IMG/VR virus record: IMGVR_UViG_3300049855_000348
Span: 126,001-190,000 of that record
Reading direction: 5' to 3' (one strand)
From: a virus
DNA length: 64,000 nt
Shown: piece after piece, positions 27,602-36,019 of the stretch
Position numbering within the stretch: the stretch's first letter is position 1
How the letters are laid out: the number at the start of each line of letters is the position of its first letter
Notes under the pieces: model-generated
What the model was told of the DNA's origin: nothing
Seen by the model: the letters and a program-made list of their open reading frames with translations, nothing else
The model's database searches: none
Program-made: the position numbers and the translations under genes

Positions 27602-28974
27602 GTCTGCTTCCCCTTTGGGGAGTTGATGTTCTCGAACACCTCCAAGAGGCTCCCCTTCTTGGTCTTCTTCTCGATCGTCTTGCGACCATCTTCGACGGAG
27701 TCGCCGATATGATCCTTGTAGGGATATTGGCTACGACTCTTCTTCATCGGCTGCTTCTGAGGTCTGGTCTGTTGCTGCTGCGGCTGAGGTTGCGGTTTAG
27801 GTTGAGGCGGTTGTGGCACTGCTGGCCCACCAGTCTCTTCACCACCCTGAGCAGAATCCTGCTGCGGCGGTACTGGCTTCACTTCCGGTGCCGGTGGCTT
27901 GGCCGGCTGAGGGGCAGGTTCGGCAGCCTGCTGAGCGGCTGGCTGCTGAGCGGCTGGCTGTTGCTGGGCTGGCGGCTGGGCCGGTTGCTGTTGGGCTGGC
28001 TGAGCGTTCGGATCGACCTTGGCCCATTCGTACTGCGACGCCGGCAATGAGATTGTGCTCTTCCCATCGGCTGATGGCTTTCCAGTGTTGATGACGTAGT
28101 TGCCCTTGTCATCGACAATAGCGACCTTGCCAGTGTGAACCTGATTGGTTTTCGGATCCGTAGCAGTGACCTCATCACCTTCCTCGAATTTCTTATCGAA
28201 GGTGACTTTCTTCGCCGGTGGTTGAGCCGGTTGTGGTGCCGGCTTGGCAGCGGGCTGCTGTTGTTGTGACTGCTGCTGTTGCGGCTTTGGCTGTTGCTGC
28301 TGTTGCGGCTTTGACTGTTTCGGTTCCGAAGAACCTCCACCACTGAACACTCCAGCGTGATCACTCATCACACGCTGGATACCAGTTTTGATTGAGTTCT
28401 GGTCACCAGCGCCAGCTTTCACGGCTTTGTCGATACCATGCAGCGCACGAGCGGTCTGCACGTCACGAACTTTGATGCCCTTCTTCAGAGCCTCAGCTTT
28501 GTCCTGTGCAGTGATGAATGACTTCACCTGTGCAGCAGCTTCTTCCTTCGTCTTGCCCTGACCTTCGAGGCGCTTCTGAAGGTGATCACGAGCGGCTTGT
28601 GGGTTCTTCTTGTAGGCGTCGAGGAACTTCTCGGTCTCAGTCTCGTTGCCGAAAATCTTCTTCAGTTTCGTTTTGAATGCACCATAGAGGTAACGAAAAC
28701 CGCTGACTGCATCCCGCCAGATACCTTCGTTGATCAACTCGTACTGATCATGCTCATTGAGCACGAACATCTGATCTTCGTTCACTGCGACAACGAGATC
28801 ACCCAGAATGGCATCGGCCTTCTTCTCGACTACGATCTTGCGACCGTCAAGATGCGTGCTCTCCATGAGCGCCATGCCGTTCCTGGTGAACTGCCGGGCG
28901 ATCTTGGTGACCGGCTTCTGGCATTTCATCTCGTTGAGAACAGACGGGTGAATGTTCTTGCTGTGCAGGTACAT
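27598..28974 (-). CDS. Protein with long P/Q/A-rich low-complexity region, 458 aa
   Basis: The N-terminal 200 residues look folded and charged. Residues about 215-410 alternate Q-, P- and A-rich tracts (PKPQQQQSQQQQP and similar) around a short ordered segment near residues 255-330 (FEEGDEVTATDPKTNQVHTGKVAIVDDKG) that resembles a small beta-barrel such as an SH3 or KOW-like fold. The C-terminus is basic. AGAGG precedes the ATG and a TACATAAC box lies upstream. No function can be assigned; such proteins are often phage virion linkers. Confidence 0.65.
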   Translation of the reverse strand: MYLHSKNIHPSVLNEMKCQKPVTKIARQFTRNGMALMESTHLDGRKIVVEKKADAILGDLVVAVNEDQMFVLNEHDQYELINEGIWRDAVSGFRYLYGAFKTKLKKIFGNETETEKFLDAYKKNPQAARDHLQKRLEGQGKTKEEAAAQVKSFITAQDKAEALKKGIKVRDVQTARALHGIDKAVKAGAGDQNSIKTGIQRVMSDHAGVFSGGGSSEPKQSKPQQQQQPKPQQQQSQQQQPAAKPAPQPAQPPAKKVTFDKKFEEGDEVTATDPKTNQVHTGKVAIVDDKGNYVINTGKPSADGKSTISLPASQYEWAKVDPNAQPAQQQPAQPPAQQQPAAQQPAAQQAAEPAPQPAKPPAPEVKPVPPQQDSAQGGEETGGPAVPQPPQPKPQPQPQQQQTRPQKQPMKKSRSQYPYKDHIGDSVEDGRKTIEKKTKKGSLLEVFENINSPKGKQT

Positions 28975-28986
28975 GCTGGCCTCTGA

Positions 28987-28994
28987 GTTATGTA
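28987..28994 (-). promoter_or_regulatory. Candidate late promoter box TACATAAC
   Basis: The box overlaps the end of the 434-residue gene and lies 12 bases upstream of the 458-residue gene, with an AGAGG ribosome site between them. Confidence 0.35.
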
Positions 28995-30292
28995 GCGGCC
29001 TGGGAATCCGAGATCAGGTCTGCCAGCTTGGTCTTGATGAACTTGTTCGCCTCGACCAGGAAAGCATCCCACAGGGCACCACGGCCAGTATGGCGATCGG
29101 TCGGGACATTCTCGTCGTTGAGGTGCAGGGCGTAGAGGTCACCAGGGACACCCTCCTCCTCCAGGTGTCTGCGAACCCACTGCATCACTGCATCTTCGGT
29201 CACATCACCCTTGATTTCCTCCAGCGAGTGGATGGCTTGGGTGATCGGGTCGTGATTGGCGTCGGCGAAGAGATAACGACCGACCTGACCACGTACCCAG
29301 GCCGACAGGTAATTCAGGTCGCGGTAGTCTTCCAAGTGCTCACGGCTGTTGGCACCGTATTCCTCGATCGTGTCGGCGATCTCCTTGTCTACGTCGGCTG
29401 CCCGGCGATAGAGTTTGGCGACAACGTCCCTGTAGGCATCCCGCGTAACCGCTGTGCTGTCCGAGACTTTGCCCTGCTTGTCGAGTTTGCGAATGTCGAA
29501 ATCGTCGAAACGTCGAATGGCGTGTCGAAAGAAACGCTCGTAGTCCTTCTCGGTCGGCTGGTCACCGGCCTGGGCCAGGAAGTTGTTCAGGATCTGGCTG
29601 AAGGCTGGGTCCTGTTCAGCCGACTTGGCCATGCCTGCCACGACCTTCTCAGGTGCCTCCAGACGGCCACGGAAGAGCAACGGCAGGCTGTCGGTACCCA
29701 GCTTGTGGGCGATGCTCTGGACCTGCGCATGGCTCTCCCAGCGACCGGCCATCTTCAGCGCCTGTTCCTCGATCTCACCAGGGTCAGTGAGTAGGTCAGA
29801 GAGACCGGTTTCGGGCACCTCATACTTCACGCCGACCACGACCATCCTGGCCTTGGCATCGTCCTTGTGCAGGCGCGTTTCCGGGTTGCGGGTACCGATC
29901 TCCACCACGATCAGGGTACCAGGATCGACAGCATCGAGCTTGCCGGACTTGGTACGCTGGATGATCTGTTCAATCGGCTTGCGCAGATCCTTCTGGGTGA
30001 AGCCAATGGAGAAGCCGACGTTATCGTCATCGAGATGGTTGAGATCGACCTCGTAGCGACCAGACCAGAAGCGCCAGCAGTCCTCGGGATTGTTGGCGGT
30101 GTCCTTCTCCTTCGTGCGGTAGCACTTCAGCAAGGCACCACTGGAATGGGCAACGATCTCGACTTCCTGAGCGTGTAGGTAGCGGACCAGATCCTCACCG
30201 CCGTTGTGCTCGATGAAGTCTGACAGTGCCTTGAAGCGGGGCTCCATGGCTTGGGCGATGTCTTCACAGAGAATGCGTTTGTGGTGGATCAT
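28988..30292 (-). CDS. Unknown phage protein, 434 aa
   Basis: It starts MIHHKRILCEDIAQAM, with the ATG overlapping the stop of the preceding gene (ATGA). The first 180 residues look alpha/beta (EDCWRFWSGRYEVDLNHLDDDNVGFSIGF). The rest is mostly helical and charged. I recognise no domain and no membrane segment. It belongs to the same closely packed late-type series as its neighbours. Confidence 0.65.
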   Translation of the reverse strand: MIHHKRILCEDIAQAMEPRFKALSDFIEHNGGEDLVRYLHAQEVEIVAHSSGALLKCYRTKEKDTANNPEDCWRFWSGRYEVDLNHLDDDNVGFSIGFTQKDLRKPIEQIIQRTKSGKLDAVDPGTLIVVEIGTRNPETRLHKDDAKARMVVVGVKYEVPETGLSDLLTDPGEIEEQALKMAGRWESHAQVQSIAHKLGTDSLPLLFRGRLEAPEKVVAGMAKSAEQDPAFSQILNNFLAQAGDQPTEKDYERFFRHAIRRFDDFDIRKLDKQGKVSDSTAVTRDAYRDVVAKLYRRAADVDKEIADTIEEYGANSREHLEDYRDLNYLSAWVRGQVGRYLFADANHDPITQAIHSLEEIKGDVTEDAVMQWVRRHLEEEGVPGDLYALHLNDENVPTDRHTGRGALWDAFLVEANKFIKTKLADLISDSQAAT

Positions 30293-30984
30293 TTGGGTAG
30301 TTCTCCGTCATCGCCCCAGGCATCGCCATCGCCCTTCTTGGCTTGCTGGATCTTGAGTGCGGCCAGAGCGGCGGCATCGCCGTTCTTCTGGGCATTGACC
30401 AGGAGTTCAGCCACCTTGTGAACCTGTTCACTGGCCTTCATCGCCAGTTCGAGGGATTTGAGAGTCGCACCGGTGTTGTCGGCGATGACTGTCGCCACTG
30501 GCATCGACAACTGCATGCTGTCCAGAACTTCGGCACGATCGAGATGCACCTGGAATAGCGAGATGGCCATTGCACGGTTGTGCTGGGCCAGTTGCAGGTC
30601 CTTGTTCAACAGGACTGCGAGGTTCTTCTCGAACGTACCCTGATCGCTCAGATCGAACGTAGTGGGTGCTGAAGCATCGGCCTTGGCCACTGTTCCACGT
30701 GGAACAACGCTTGGCAGCGCCACGGCCTTTGGACCACCAGCGGCAGCAGCCGGCTGACCCTGGCCGGAACCGCCCTGCCCGCCCGGCTGACCCTGGCCGC
30801 CAGCGGCTTGCGCGACCGCATTGGCCGGTTGAGCGGTCAATGGCGGGGCGATGGCCTGCGACTGTGGCGTAGGCGGCGGGAGCGCCACCGCCTTGTGAGC
30901 CGGGTTCTGAGAGGTGGGCAGCGTCCCGAGGAGGTCATCCAGCATCTGGATGGCGGGTGGTTCTGGGGGCTGCTCTCCACTCAT
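30289..30984 (-). CDS. P/A/G/Q-rich protein of unknown function, 231 aa
   Basis: Residues 1-110 are low-complexity and rich in P, A, G and Q (GQGQPGGQGGSGQGQPAAAA). Residues 115-210 are helical and more ordered (KNLAVLLNKDLQLAQHNRAMAISLFQ). It is coupled on both sides by ATGA overlaps. No family is recognised. Confidence 0.6.
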   Translation of the reverse strand: MSGEQPPEPPAIQMLDDLLGTLPTSQNPAHKAVALPPPTPQSQAIAPPLTAQPANAVAQAAGGQGQPGGQGGSGQGQPAAAAGGPKAVALPSVVPRGTVAKADASAPTTFDLSDQGTFEKNLAVLLNKDLQLAQHNRAMAISLFQVHLDRAEVLDSMQLSMPVATVIADNTGATLKSLELAMKASEQVHKVAELLVNAQKNGDAAALAALKIQQAKKGDGDAWGDDGELPK

Positions 30985-31709
30985 GCGTTGAAGACCTGAT
31001 CCAGCAGCTTGGTACGCTCCTCATCCGACAGCACGGCCTCTTTGAGTTCGGTGCTGCGGGGCGTGGTGAGCTTGCCGGGATTGGTGATCTCGTGATGACC
31101 CTGCGGACGGCCTGCGCCGTCCTTGCCGTAGCCAGCCGGCACGTTCTTGCCGTCAGCGCCAGGGAAGATGTCCTTGGCACGCTGCGCTGGGCGCTTGTCA
31201 GCCGCATCATCGTTGAAGGACTGCTTGTCGTCCGGGTTTGCAGCATCTTCAGCGGGCTGGACGGTGAGTTTTTCAACAGCCGTGCTGCCACCTTCAACAC
31301 TCTCGACAGCCTGCACCACCGGCTTGCCGGAGGCACCCTGCTGACGATTCGCCATGGCATCCTGCTGGATGCCTTTGGAGGCGGCAGTCGGGCTGATCTT
31401 GGTCGGCTTCGGCTGGGCGGTGAGGTTCTTGTTCACCTGCTCCTGCTGCTTCGGGTCGATACCCTGCTGGTGGGCCATGTCCGCCTTGACGGCCTGATCA
31501 CCCTGCTGGGCGTTGGCGGCAGCGGTGGCCTGCACTCCATTGGCCAGTTGCTGGGCGGCAGTCTGCACCTGCTGCTGGGGCTTGCCCGGTGCCATCTTCA
31601 CCGGCTTGCCGGGAGTGGGCAGGGCGGTGCCGCCAGCGGCCTGGGCATTGGAGGAACCCTGAAGTTCTTCCAGGATGGCGGCGACGTTTTCGTGGTAGAC
31701 TCGGCGCAT
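30981..31709 (-). CDS. A/Q-rich protein of unknown function, 242 aa
   Basis: A composition dominated by A, Q, K and P (AANAQQGDQAVKADMAHQQ) suggests an extended or disordered protein. The C-terminal 25 residues (STELKEAVLSDEERTKLLDQ) look helical. Its stop overlaps the next gene as ATGA. Like its neighbours at 27598 and 30289 it may act as a linker or scaffold component, which is inference. Confidence 0.55.
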   Translation of the reverse strand: MRRVYHENVAAILEELQGSSNAQAAGGTALPTPGKPVKMAPGKPQQQVQTAAQQLANGVQATAAANAQQGDQAVKADMAHQQGIDPKQQEQVNKNLTAQPKPTKISPTAASKGIQQDAMANRQQGASGKPVVQAVESVEGGSTAVEKLTVQPAEDAANPDDKQSFNDDAADKRPAQRAKDIFPGADGKNVPAGYGKDGAGRPQGHHEITNPGKLTTPRSTELKEAVLSDEERTKLLDQVFNA

Positions 31710-31712
31710 AGG

Positions 31713-32381
31713 TCAGACCTTTTTGAACTGGATGGCCAACTGGCTCTTGAGCACCCCAGCACCAACAGGCTTGAGCGCCTTGGACTGGACGATGCGACCG
31801 AAACGACGGAGGGCGAGCGGATCCTTGGGATCGAGGGCGCTCTGCGTCTTCATGACGCGCACGATCTCCTTGACCAAGTTCGGCGACATGACCTTCGAGC
31901 CCGGATCGACAGTCGTTCCCAGGGGAGCGATAGCACGGGTGACGTTGTCGAAACGGCGAATGCGCAGACTCGAACCGTCACGGCTGATGCGGTAGTGCTT
32001 GCCCTGTTTGCCGACGGCAACGATGGCAAGAATCTTGCTCTCTTTGAGATCGAAAAGGTTGGAATAGCCGATGTAATCCGCATTTTGGTAATGCAGACCA
32101 CCCTTGCTCAGGAAGGTGATGTCGTAGCCCAGATCACGCAGCACCCACGACAGCGTCTGGAGCGTGCTGAGGAACTGGCCGTAGTCGCTGATGTCGATCG
32201 GGTAGTCGGTGCCACCCCACTTGTTCTTGATCGGACCCTTGGCCTCGACCTTCTTGACGATCGTGTTGATGCGATCGGCCTTCTCGTCGGAGCCGCTTTC
32301 ACCGGTGGCGTAGGCCATGCCGTTGTAGGGCCAGCGATTCTGGAAGCCGGCGTTCTTGCGTTGGATGGTCAGCAGGTCCAT
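31713..32381 (-). CDS. Unknown basic phage protein, 222 aa
   Basis: It starts MDLLTIQRKNAGFQNRWPYN after GGAG, close behind the preceding stop. The sequence is well mixed and ordered, with a central alpha/beta-looking part (ISDYGQFLSTLQTLSWVLRDLGYDITFL) and a basic C-terminus. No domain is recognised. Confidence 0.65.
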   Translation of the reverse strand: MDLLTIQRKNAGFQNRWPYNGMAYATGESGSDEKADRINTIVKKVEAKGPIKNKWGGTDYPIDISDYGQFLSTLQTLSWVLRDLGYDITFLSKGGLHYQNADYIGYSNLFDLKESKILAIVAVGKQGKHYRISRDGSSLRIRRFDNVTRAIAPLGTTVDPGSKVMSPNLVKEIVRVMKTQSALDPKDPLALRRFGRIVQSKALKPVGAGVLKSQLAIQFKKV

Positions 32382-32384
32382 GGG

Positions 32385-32936
32385 TTACTCCACCAGCTTG
32401 GCGAGATCTTTGACGGCGTTCATCACGGCCTGGATGGGGCCACGCAACGTCAGTTTGTGAGTCTTGATCGAGTTGTCGCTGGCCTTGTTCTCGGTCAGCG
32501 CCTGGATGAGCAGGTCGACGGTCTTGATATTGGCCGTCACCTCGGTCATCTTGTCGGACACGTCCTGGAGAGTGTTCAACGACGTGGCAGGCTTCTTGAG
32601 CTTGACTTCTGGGTTCGTGGGTGGCTTTGCGCCCTGATTTTGGCCGTTGGGGGCTCCAGCCTTGTTTTGTGGCTGCATGCCGCTAGCCTGCCCGGCCTTG
32701 GGATCCACCGCTGGGGCTTCACCCGGCATATCGAGGGGCGACGTGCCACCAGCTTCGCTGATGATATCCTCGGGCTTCATGCGAACGCCGAGTTCTTCCA
32801 GAACGCTGTTGACGCGGGGATCCACCTTGCCGCGCTCTTCGCGCATCTTGTTTTCCGAATGGTTCGGATCGACGCCCATCTTCTGGAGGGCTTTGGCGAC
32901 TTGGGCATTCACTCCACCGGTGCGTTTCTGAAACAT
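32385..32936 (-). CDS. Unknown phage protein, 183 aa
   Basis: The ATG at 32936 is chosen over the GTG two codons upstream because GGGAG sits six bases before it. The N-terminal 60 residues are charged, residues 65-115 are P/G/Q-rich, and the C-terminal 70 residues are helical (LNTLQDVSDKMTEVTANIKTVDLLIQAL). It is the first gene of the minus-strand block that ends at the fibre gene, and lies back to back with the plus-strand UvsW-like gene. Confidence 0.6.
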   Translation of the reverse strand: MFQKRTGGVNAQVAKALQKMGVDPNHSENKMREERGKVDPRVNSVLEELGVRMKPEDIISEAGGTSPLDMPGEAPAVDPKAGQASGMQPQNKAGAPNGQNQGAKPPTNPEVKLKKPATSLNTLQDVSDKMTEVTANIKTVDLLIQALTENKASDNSIKTHKLTLRGPIQAVMNAVKDLAKLVE

Positions 32937-32975
32937 GGTCACTCCCGGCTATCAGCCTGTCACATAGGTACCAGC

Positions 32976-34427
32976 ATGTTGACCTTCTCCTACTCGAACG
33001 CTTGGACAGCCACCTACCAGGGTGACGTTCGGGGCGTCGCGTGGCTGAAGCGTCTGTTCACCTACACCGACATGGCAGACACCCGGCACAAGCAGCGGCT
33101 GGGTTATTTTCCCTCCTACTGCACGCTCGACACCGATGGGTGCCGGATGTCCCACGGGCAGGTGATCCACGCTGTACGGCACGCCAAAGCCGACGGCATC
33201 CCCATCACGATCAATGACCCCAGTTGCCGGTATCTGGTCGAATCTGGTCCTATCCCGCCAGATTACCTTCCGGAGATCACCGGGTACGACTACCAACTTT
33301 TGTCAGCCCAGATCGCCCTGGGCAGCGGGCACGGGCTGGTGGTGATCGCCACCGGTGGTGGCAAGACCGTCGTGATCGGGATGGTGCTCAAAGCTCTGGC
33401 CACCATGACCAACGTTCAGGGTATCCTGATCCTGATCTACTCGAAGGACCTGCTGAACCAAACCGCCAAGCGGATGGAGAAGTACGGTGTCCCAAGTGAC
33501 GACATCGGTGTCATCCACTCCGACATCCCACCAGCCAAGCAGGCTATCGCAGCCACGAAGCGCATCGTGCTCGCCACCCACACCTCCATCGCCAAGTACC
33601 ATGGGGTGATCGAACGGACGCAATACGTGCTGGTCGATGAGGGTCACCGGGCGGTCGGCCCACTTTACTCCGCCCTGTTCGGCAAGCTGCCCAACCTCGT
33701 GAACATCCTCGGCTTCACCGCCACACCATGGGACAACGAAGCTGAGCGGATGAAGATGCTGGCGATCTATGGCCAGATCCTGGTGAACATCCCGGTGCGC
33801 TTCCTCATCGATCGCGGTGTGTTGATGAATCCCGAGGTCTACTTCATCAAGCTCTACTACAAAGACCGCGACATCAAACTGTGCAATCAGATGGAATGGC
33901 GTGAAGCCAAGACTCAGTTCATTCTTGAAGACCGTAACCGCAATCTGCTACCGATCGTTGCTCTGAAGAAGTTCGGTGGTCGCATGCTCGTCATCTATGA
34001 CGATCTCGACCATGGCGAGCATCTACAACAACTTTACATCGAGCAAGGTTTCGAGACTCGTCTCGCTGAAGGAAAGACTTCCACTAAGAATCGTGCGAAT
34101 GCCATCGAATGGTTCGAGCAAGACTGCGAGCCTGGACAGTGGGGCAAGGTTCTGCTCGCCTCGAAGGTATTCGATGAGGGTGTCGACATCAAAGGCGGCT
34201 GCGACATTTTCTTCGCCATCGGTGCCGGAAAAGATGTCAGCAAAGTTGCACAGCGACTCGGTCGTGCTCTACGAAAAAACCGCAGCGGTAAACTGCGGTG
34301 TTTCGACTGCCAGGACAGCAATCATCCAATCCTGTCGCGGTGGTCATCCACTCGTCGTGGGGCGATCGAGGATCTGAAGATTCCGGTGAAGACGATCAGC
34401 CTGGAAGAGTTTGCGGTTCTGACTTGA
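32976..34427 (+). CDS. uvsW: UvsW-like SF2 helicase
   Basis: At 483 residues it has the size and motif set of T4 UvsW: Walker A ATGGGKT (about residue 125), a DExH-type motif LVDEGH (about 221), TATPW (motif III region, about 247) and a helicase C-terminal domain ending with QRLGRALRK. UvsW unwinds branched DNA and R-loops and helps the switch from origin-dependent to recombination-dependent replication. The ATG at 32976 is chosen because TAGGT lies about eight bases upstream; the same frame stays open 2 kb further upstream, but that part is antisense to real minus-strand genes. Its 3' end overlaps the opposing gene by 32 bases. Confidence 0.88.
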   Translation: MLTFSYSNAWTATYQGDVRGVAWLKRLFTYTDMADTRHKQRLGYFPSYCTLDTDGCRMSHGQVIHAVRHAKADGIPITINDPSCRYLVESGPIPPDYLPEITGYDYQLLSAQIALGSGHGLVVIATGGGKTVVIGMVLKALATMTNVQGILILIYSKDLLNQTAKRMEKYGVPSDDIGVIHSDIPPAKQAIAATKRIVLATHTSIAKYHGVIERTQYVLVDEGHRAVGPLYSALFGKLPNLVNILGFTATPWDNEAERMKMLAIYGQILVNIPVRFLIDRGVLMNPEVYFIKLYYKDRDIKLCNQMEWREAKTQFILEDRNRNLLPIVALKKFGGRMLVIYDDLDHGEHLQQLYIEQGFETRLAEGKTSTKNRANAIEWFEQDCEPGQWGKVLLASKVFDEGVDIKGGCDIFFAIGAGKDVSKVAQRLGRALRKNRSGKLRCFDCQDSNHPILSRWSSTRRGAIEDLKIPVKTISLEEFAVLT

Positions 34428-34785
34428 CCAGGAGTTGTTCGACTTTTTTGGCGAACGCTTCCAGCATGTTTTCCACGCCAGAGGTCATGTTCAACCTCGT
34501 CTGCTCTTGGCAGTAGCTGGGCACGTGATCGAACCAGTGCCAGTTCCACTTTCCTGAGTAGGGATTGAGATGGCCTCCACAGTCGTGTGTGGGGAGATGC
34601 TTGATTGCGGCTGGGATATCCTCGAAATGGCAGGCCAGCCAGTCATCCATGGGCCGGACACGAAGAGGGCCAGCCACCGTGTTGATCCGGAACTCTTTGT
34701 TCCAATCGCACGGTACTTCCTCCAGGTGAAGACGATCCTTCAGCTTGAGCAGGCCGGCGAGCACTTCTTTGGTCAGGTCGATCAT
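34396..34785 (-). CDS. Unknown small phage protein, 129 aa
   Basis: It starts MIDLTKEVLAGLLKLKDRL, with the ATG overlapping the upstream TGA (ATGA). The sequence is W/H-rich in the middle (NPYSGKWNWHWFDHVPSYCQ), with no recognised family. It is the last gene of a four-gene early-type operon that begins at 35564, and it overlaps the end of the uvsW-like gene tail to tail. Confidence 0.6.
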   Translation of the reverse strand: MIDLTKEVLAGLLKLKDRLHLEEVPCDWNKEFRINTVAGPLRVRPMDDWLACHFEDIPAAIKHLPTHDCGGHLNPYSGKWNWHWFDHVPSYCQEQTRLNMTSGVENMLEAFAKKVEQLLVKSEPQTLPG

Positions 34786-35069
34786 GTGATGACTCCGTTC
34801 GTGAGATTCAGTTCTCCGACGTAGAGGTAGTTGTGCCCCTGGCTGATGGATGGGTCTGGGTAGTGGGCCGGTGGTTCGGCGAAGGTACACCCATCACCGA
34901 ACTTCAACAGCTTCAGATGTCCGAGCGTCTTGCTACCAAGATCGTGGTTTTGGTAAGCCGCCCACCGTCCACCACGTTCACGTACCGTTGTCAGTGCCTG
35001 TGGATGGATACACTTCCCCTCAGCATTTTCATTCTCGGGGTCGATGAGTTTGGCGACAGTGGTGGTCAT
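34782..35069 (-). CDS. Unknown small phage protein, 95 aa
   Basis: The ATG at 35069 (MTTTVAKLIDPENENAEG) has GAGG six bases upstream, so the longer upstream frame is not used. The text RGGRWAAYQNHDLGSKTLGHL and later FAEPPAHYPD shows an ordered small domain. No family is recognised. It is coupled to the 129-residue gene. Confidence 0.6.
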   Translation of the reverse strand: MTTTVAKLIDPENENAEGKCIHPQALTTVRERGGRWAAYQNHDLGSKTLGHLKLLKFGDGCTFAEPPAHYPDPSISQGHNYLYVGELNLTNGVIT

Positions 35070-35094
35070 GTGATTCCTCGGGTTGATTGGTGTT

Positions 35095-35286
35095 TCAGCG
35101 TGAGATGTAGAAGCCAGCGCGATCCTTGCCGACGAGATCTTCGAGTTCTTTGTGAGCTTTGATGGCTGCCTGCTCAGCCTCAGCGAAAGCCAGCGCAGCA
35201 GCATGCCGCTTCTCACTGGCTGCTTTGGCAGCAGCACCGAGGGTGCGAGCGAGAGCATCGAAATCGGCAGCGGGTTTCTGACTCAT
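35095..35286 (-). CDS. Small alanine-rich helical protein, 63 aa
   Basis: It starts MSQKPAADFDALARTLGAAA and is almost entirely predicted helix, rich in A, E and K. The ATG overlaps the stop of the upstream 93-residue gene (ATGA), so it is expressed from the same promoter. Function is unknown. Confidence 0.55.
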   Translation of the reverse strand: MSQKPAADFDALARTLGAAAKAASEKRHAAALAFAEAEQAAIKAHKELEDLVGKDRAGFYISR

Positions 35287-35564
35287 ACCATGACCTCCGT
35301 CTTGTGGGTGCTGTATTGTGGGCTGAAGATCGTCAGAGCCTTTACGACGCCATTCCATTCTTTCTTGATGATTTCCTCCGCCTCTGCGAGCACAGCGTTC
35401 ATCTCGGCACCGTAGCGGATCCACGCCTGCTTTCTGCCGTTGATGGTGAACGTGATGAGGTATGGCTTCAGACCATTGACCTCTCCCAGCTTGAAGAAGG
35501 ACGCCTTGGTGTATTCCACCCAGGCACCTTCGTATTCGGCGGTCTTTTTGTCTTCGTTGTTCAT
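35283..35564 (-). CDS. Unknown early-type protein, 93 aa, leaderless start
   Basis: It starts MNNEDKKTAEYEGAWVEYT. The ATG lies exactly six bases after a TATACT -10 box, so the transcript should begin at the ATG itself; a GTG six bases earlier would lie upstream of the transcription start and is not used. There is no Shine-Dalgarno. The protein has a short beta-rich centre (GLKPYLITFTINGRKQAWIRY) and a helical end. It heads a coupled operon of four small genes. Confidence 0.65.
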   Translation of the reverse strand: MNNEDKKTAEYEGAWVEYTKASFFKLGEVNGLKPYLITFTINGRKQAWIRYGAEMNAVLAEAEEIIKKEWNGVVKALTIFSPQYSTHKTEVMV

Positions 35565-35570
35565 GTCCAC

Positions 35571-35598
35571 AGTATAGCGACTAAAAGGTCGCTGTCAA
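35571..35598 (-). promoter_or_regulatory. Sigma-70 promoter with palindromic operator in the spacer
   Basis: On the minus strand TTGACA and TATACT are 16 bases apart. The spacer, GCGACCTTTTAGTCGC, is a perfect 5-bp inverted repeat (GCGAC...GTCGC). The predicted transcription start falls on the A of the ATG at 35564. Confidence 0.85.
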
Positions 35599-35602
35599 CA
35601 CC

Positions 35603-35686
35603 CTATCCGAACAGCGCCTTGAGGCGGAACAGGAAGCTCGGCTTCGTGACGGGGTAGCGGCCAGCGGAGTTTGAGGTGTTACGCAC
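35603..35686 (-). CDS. Possible 27-residue basic peptide
   Basis: A GTG-started frame (MRNTSNSAGRYPVTKPSFLF, then seven more residues) has AGGA eight bases upstream and ends just before the next promoter. It is the only coding-like sequence in the gap between the 70- and 93-residue genes. The short length keeps this tentative. Confidence 0.35.
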   Translation of the reverse strand: MRNTSNSAGRYPVTKPSFLFRLKALFG

Positions 35687-35737
35687 GGTGTGTTCCTACT
35701 AGGGGGAGGCGTTCTGTTTTCTAGAAAATAGAATGGG

Positions 35738-35950
35738 TTAGCGACCACGTGGGGATGGTTCGCCGTCCTTCTGGACGTAGGGGGCGATCTTCACACCCGG
35801 ATTCCAACGTTTCGCAAACGCCGCCTTGTTTCTCTCCCAATGGGCAAGAGCAGCCTCTTCACCCCGTTCGCTTGCGAGGTATTCGTAGATCAAGCCATCG
35901 CTGACGTTGACGTAGAGGTGGACGAGAGGGAGTTCGGCGGTGGTGCTCAT
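35738..35950 (-). CDS. Unknown early-type protein, 70 aa, leaderless start
   Basis: It starts MSTTAELPLVHLYVNVSDG and contains a helix EEAALAHWERNKAAFAKRW. The ATG lies six bases after a perfect TATAAT box and lacks a ribosome site, so the mRNA should be leaderless. Function is unknown; small early phage proteins of this kind often modify host functions, which is a general inference. Confidence 0.65.
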   Translation of the reverse strand: MSTTAELPLVHLYVNVSDGLIYEYLASERGEEAALAHWERNKAAFAKRWNPGVKIAPYVQKDGEPSPRGR

Positions 35951-35956
35951 GCCCAG

Positions 35957-35984
35957 ATTATAGCGACACTTTAGTCTAAGTCAA
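35957..35984 (-). promoter_or_regulatory. Sigma-70 promoter with operator-like spacer
   Basis: On the minus strand TTGACT and a perfect TATAAT are 16 bases apart. The spacer TAGACTAAAGTGTCGC keeps the right half-site GTCGC and a GAC left half. The predicted start of transcription coincides with the ATG at 35950. Confidence 0.88.
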
Positions 35985-36019
35985 CACCTTCCTCAACACC
36001 GGTCATGGCTACATAAGCC

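Noticed and set aside
30957-32975. A 2-kb plus-strand open frame continuous with and upstream of the uvsW-like gene
   Set aside because: It is antisense to five minus-strand genes with good ribosome sites and coupled junctions, and the helicase family length and ribosome site fit the ATG at 32976.
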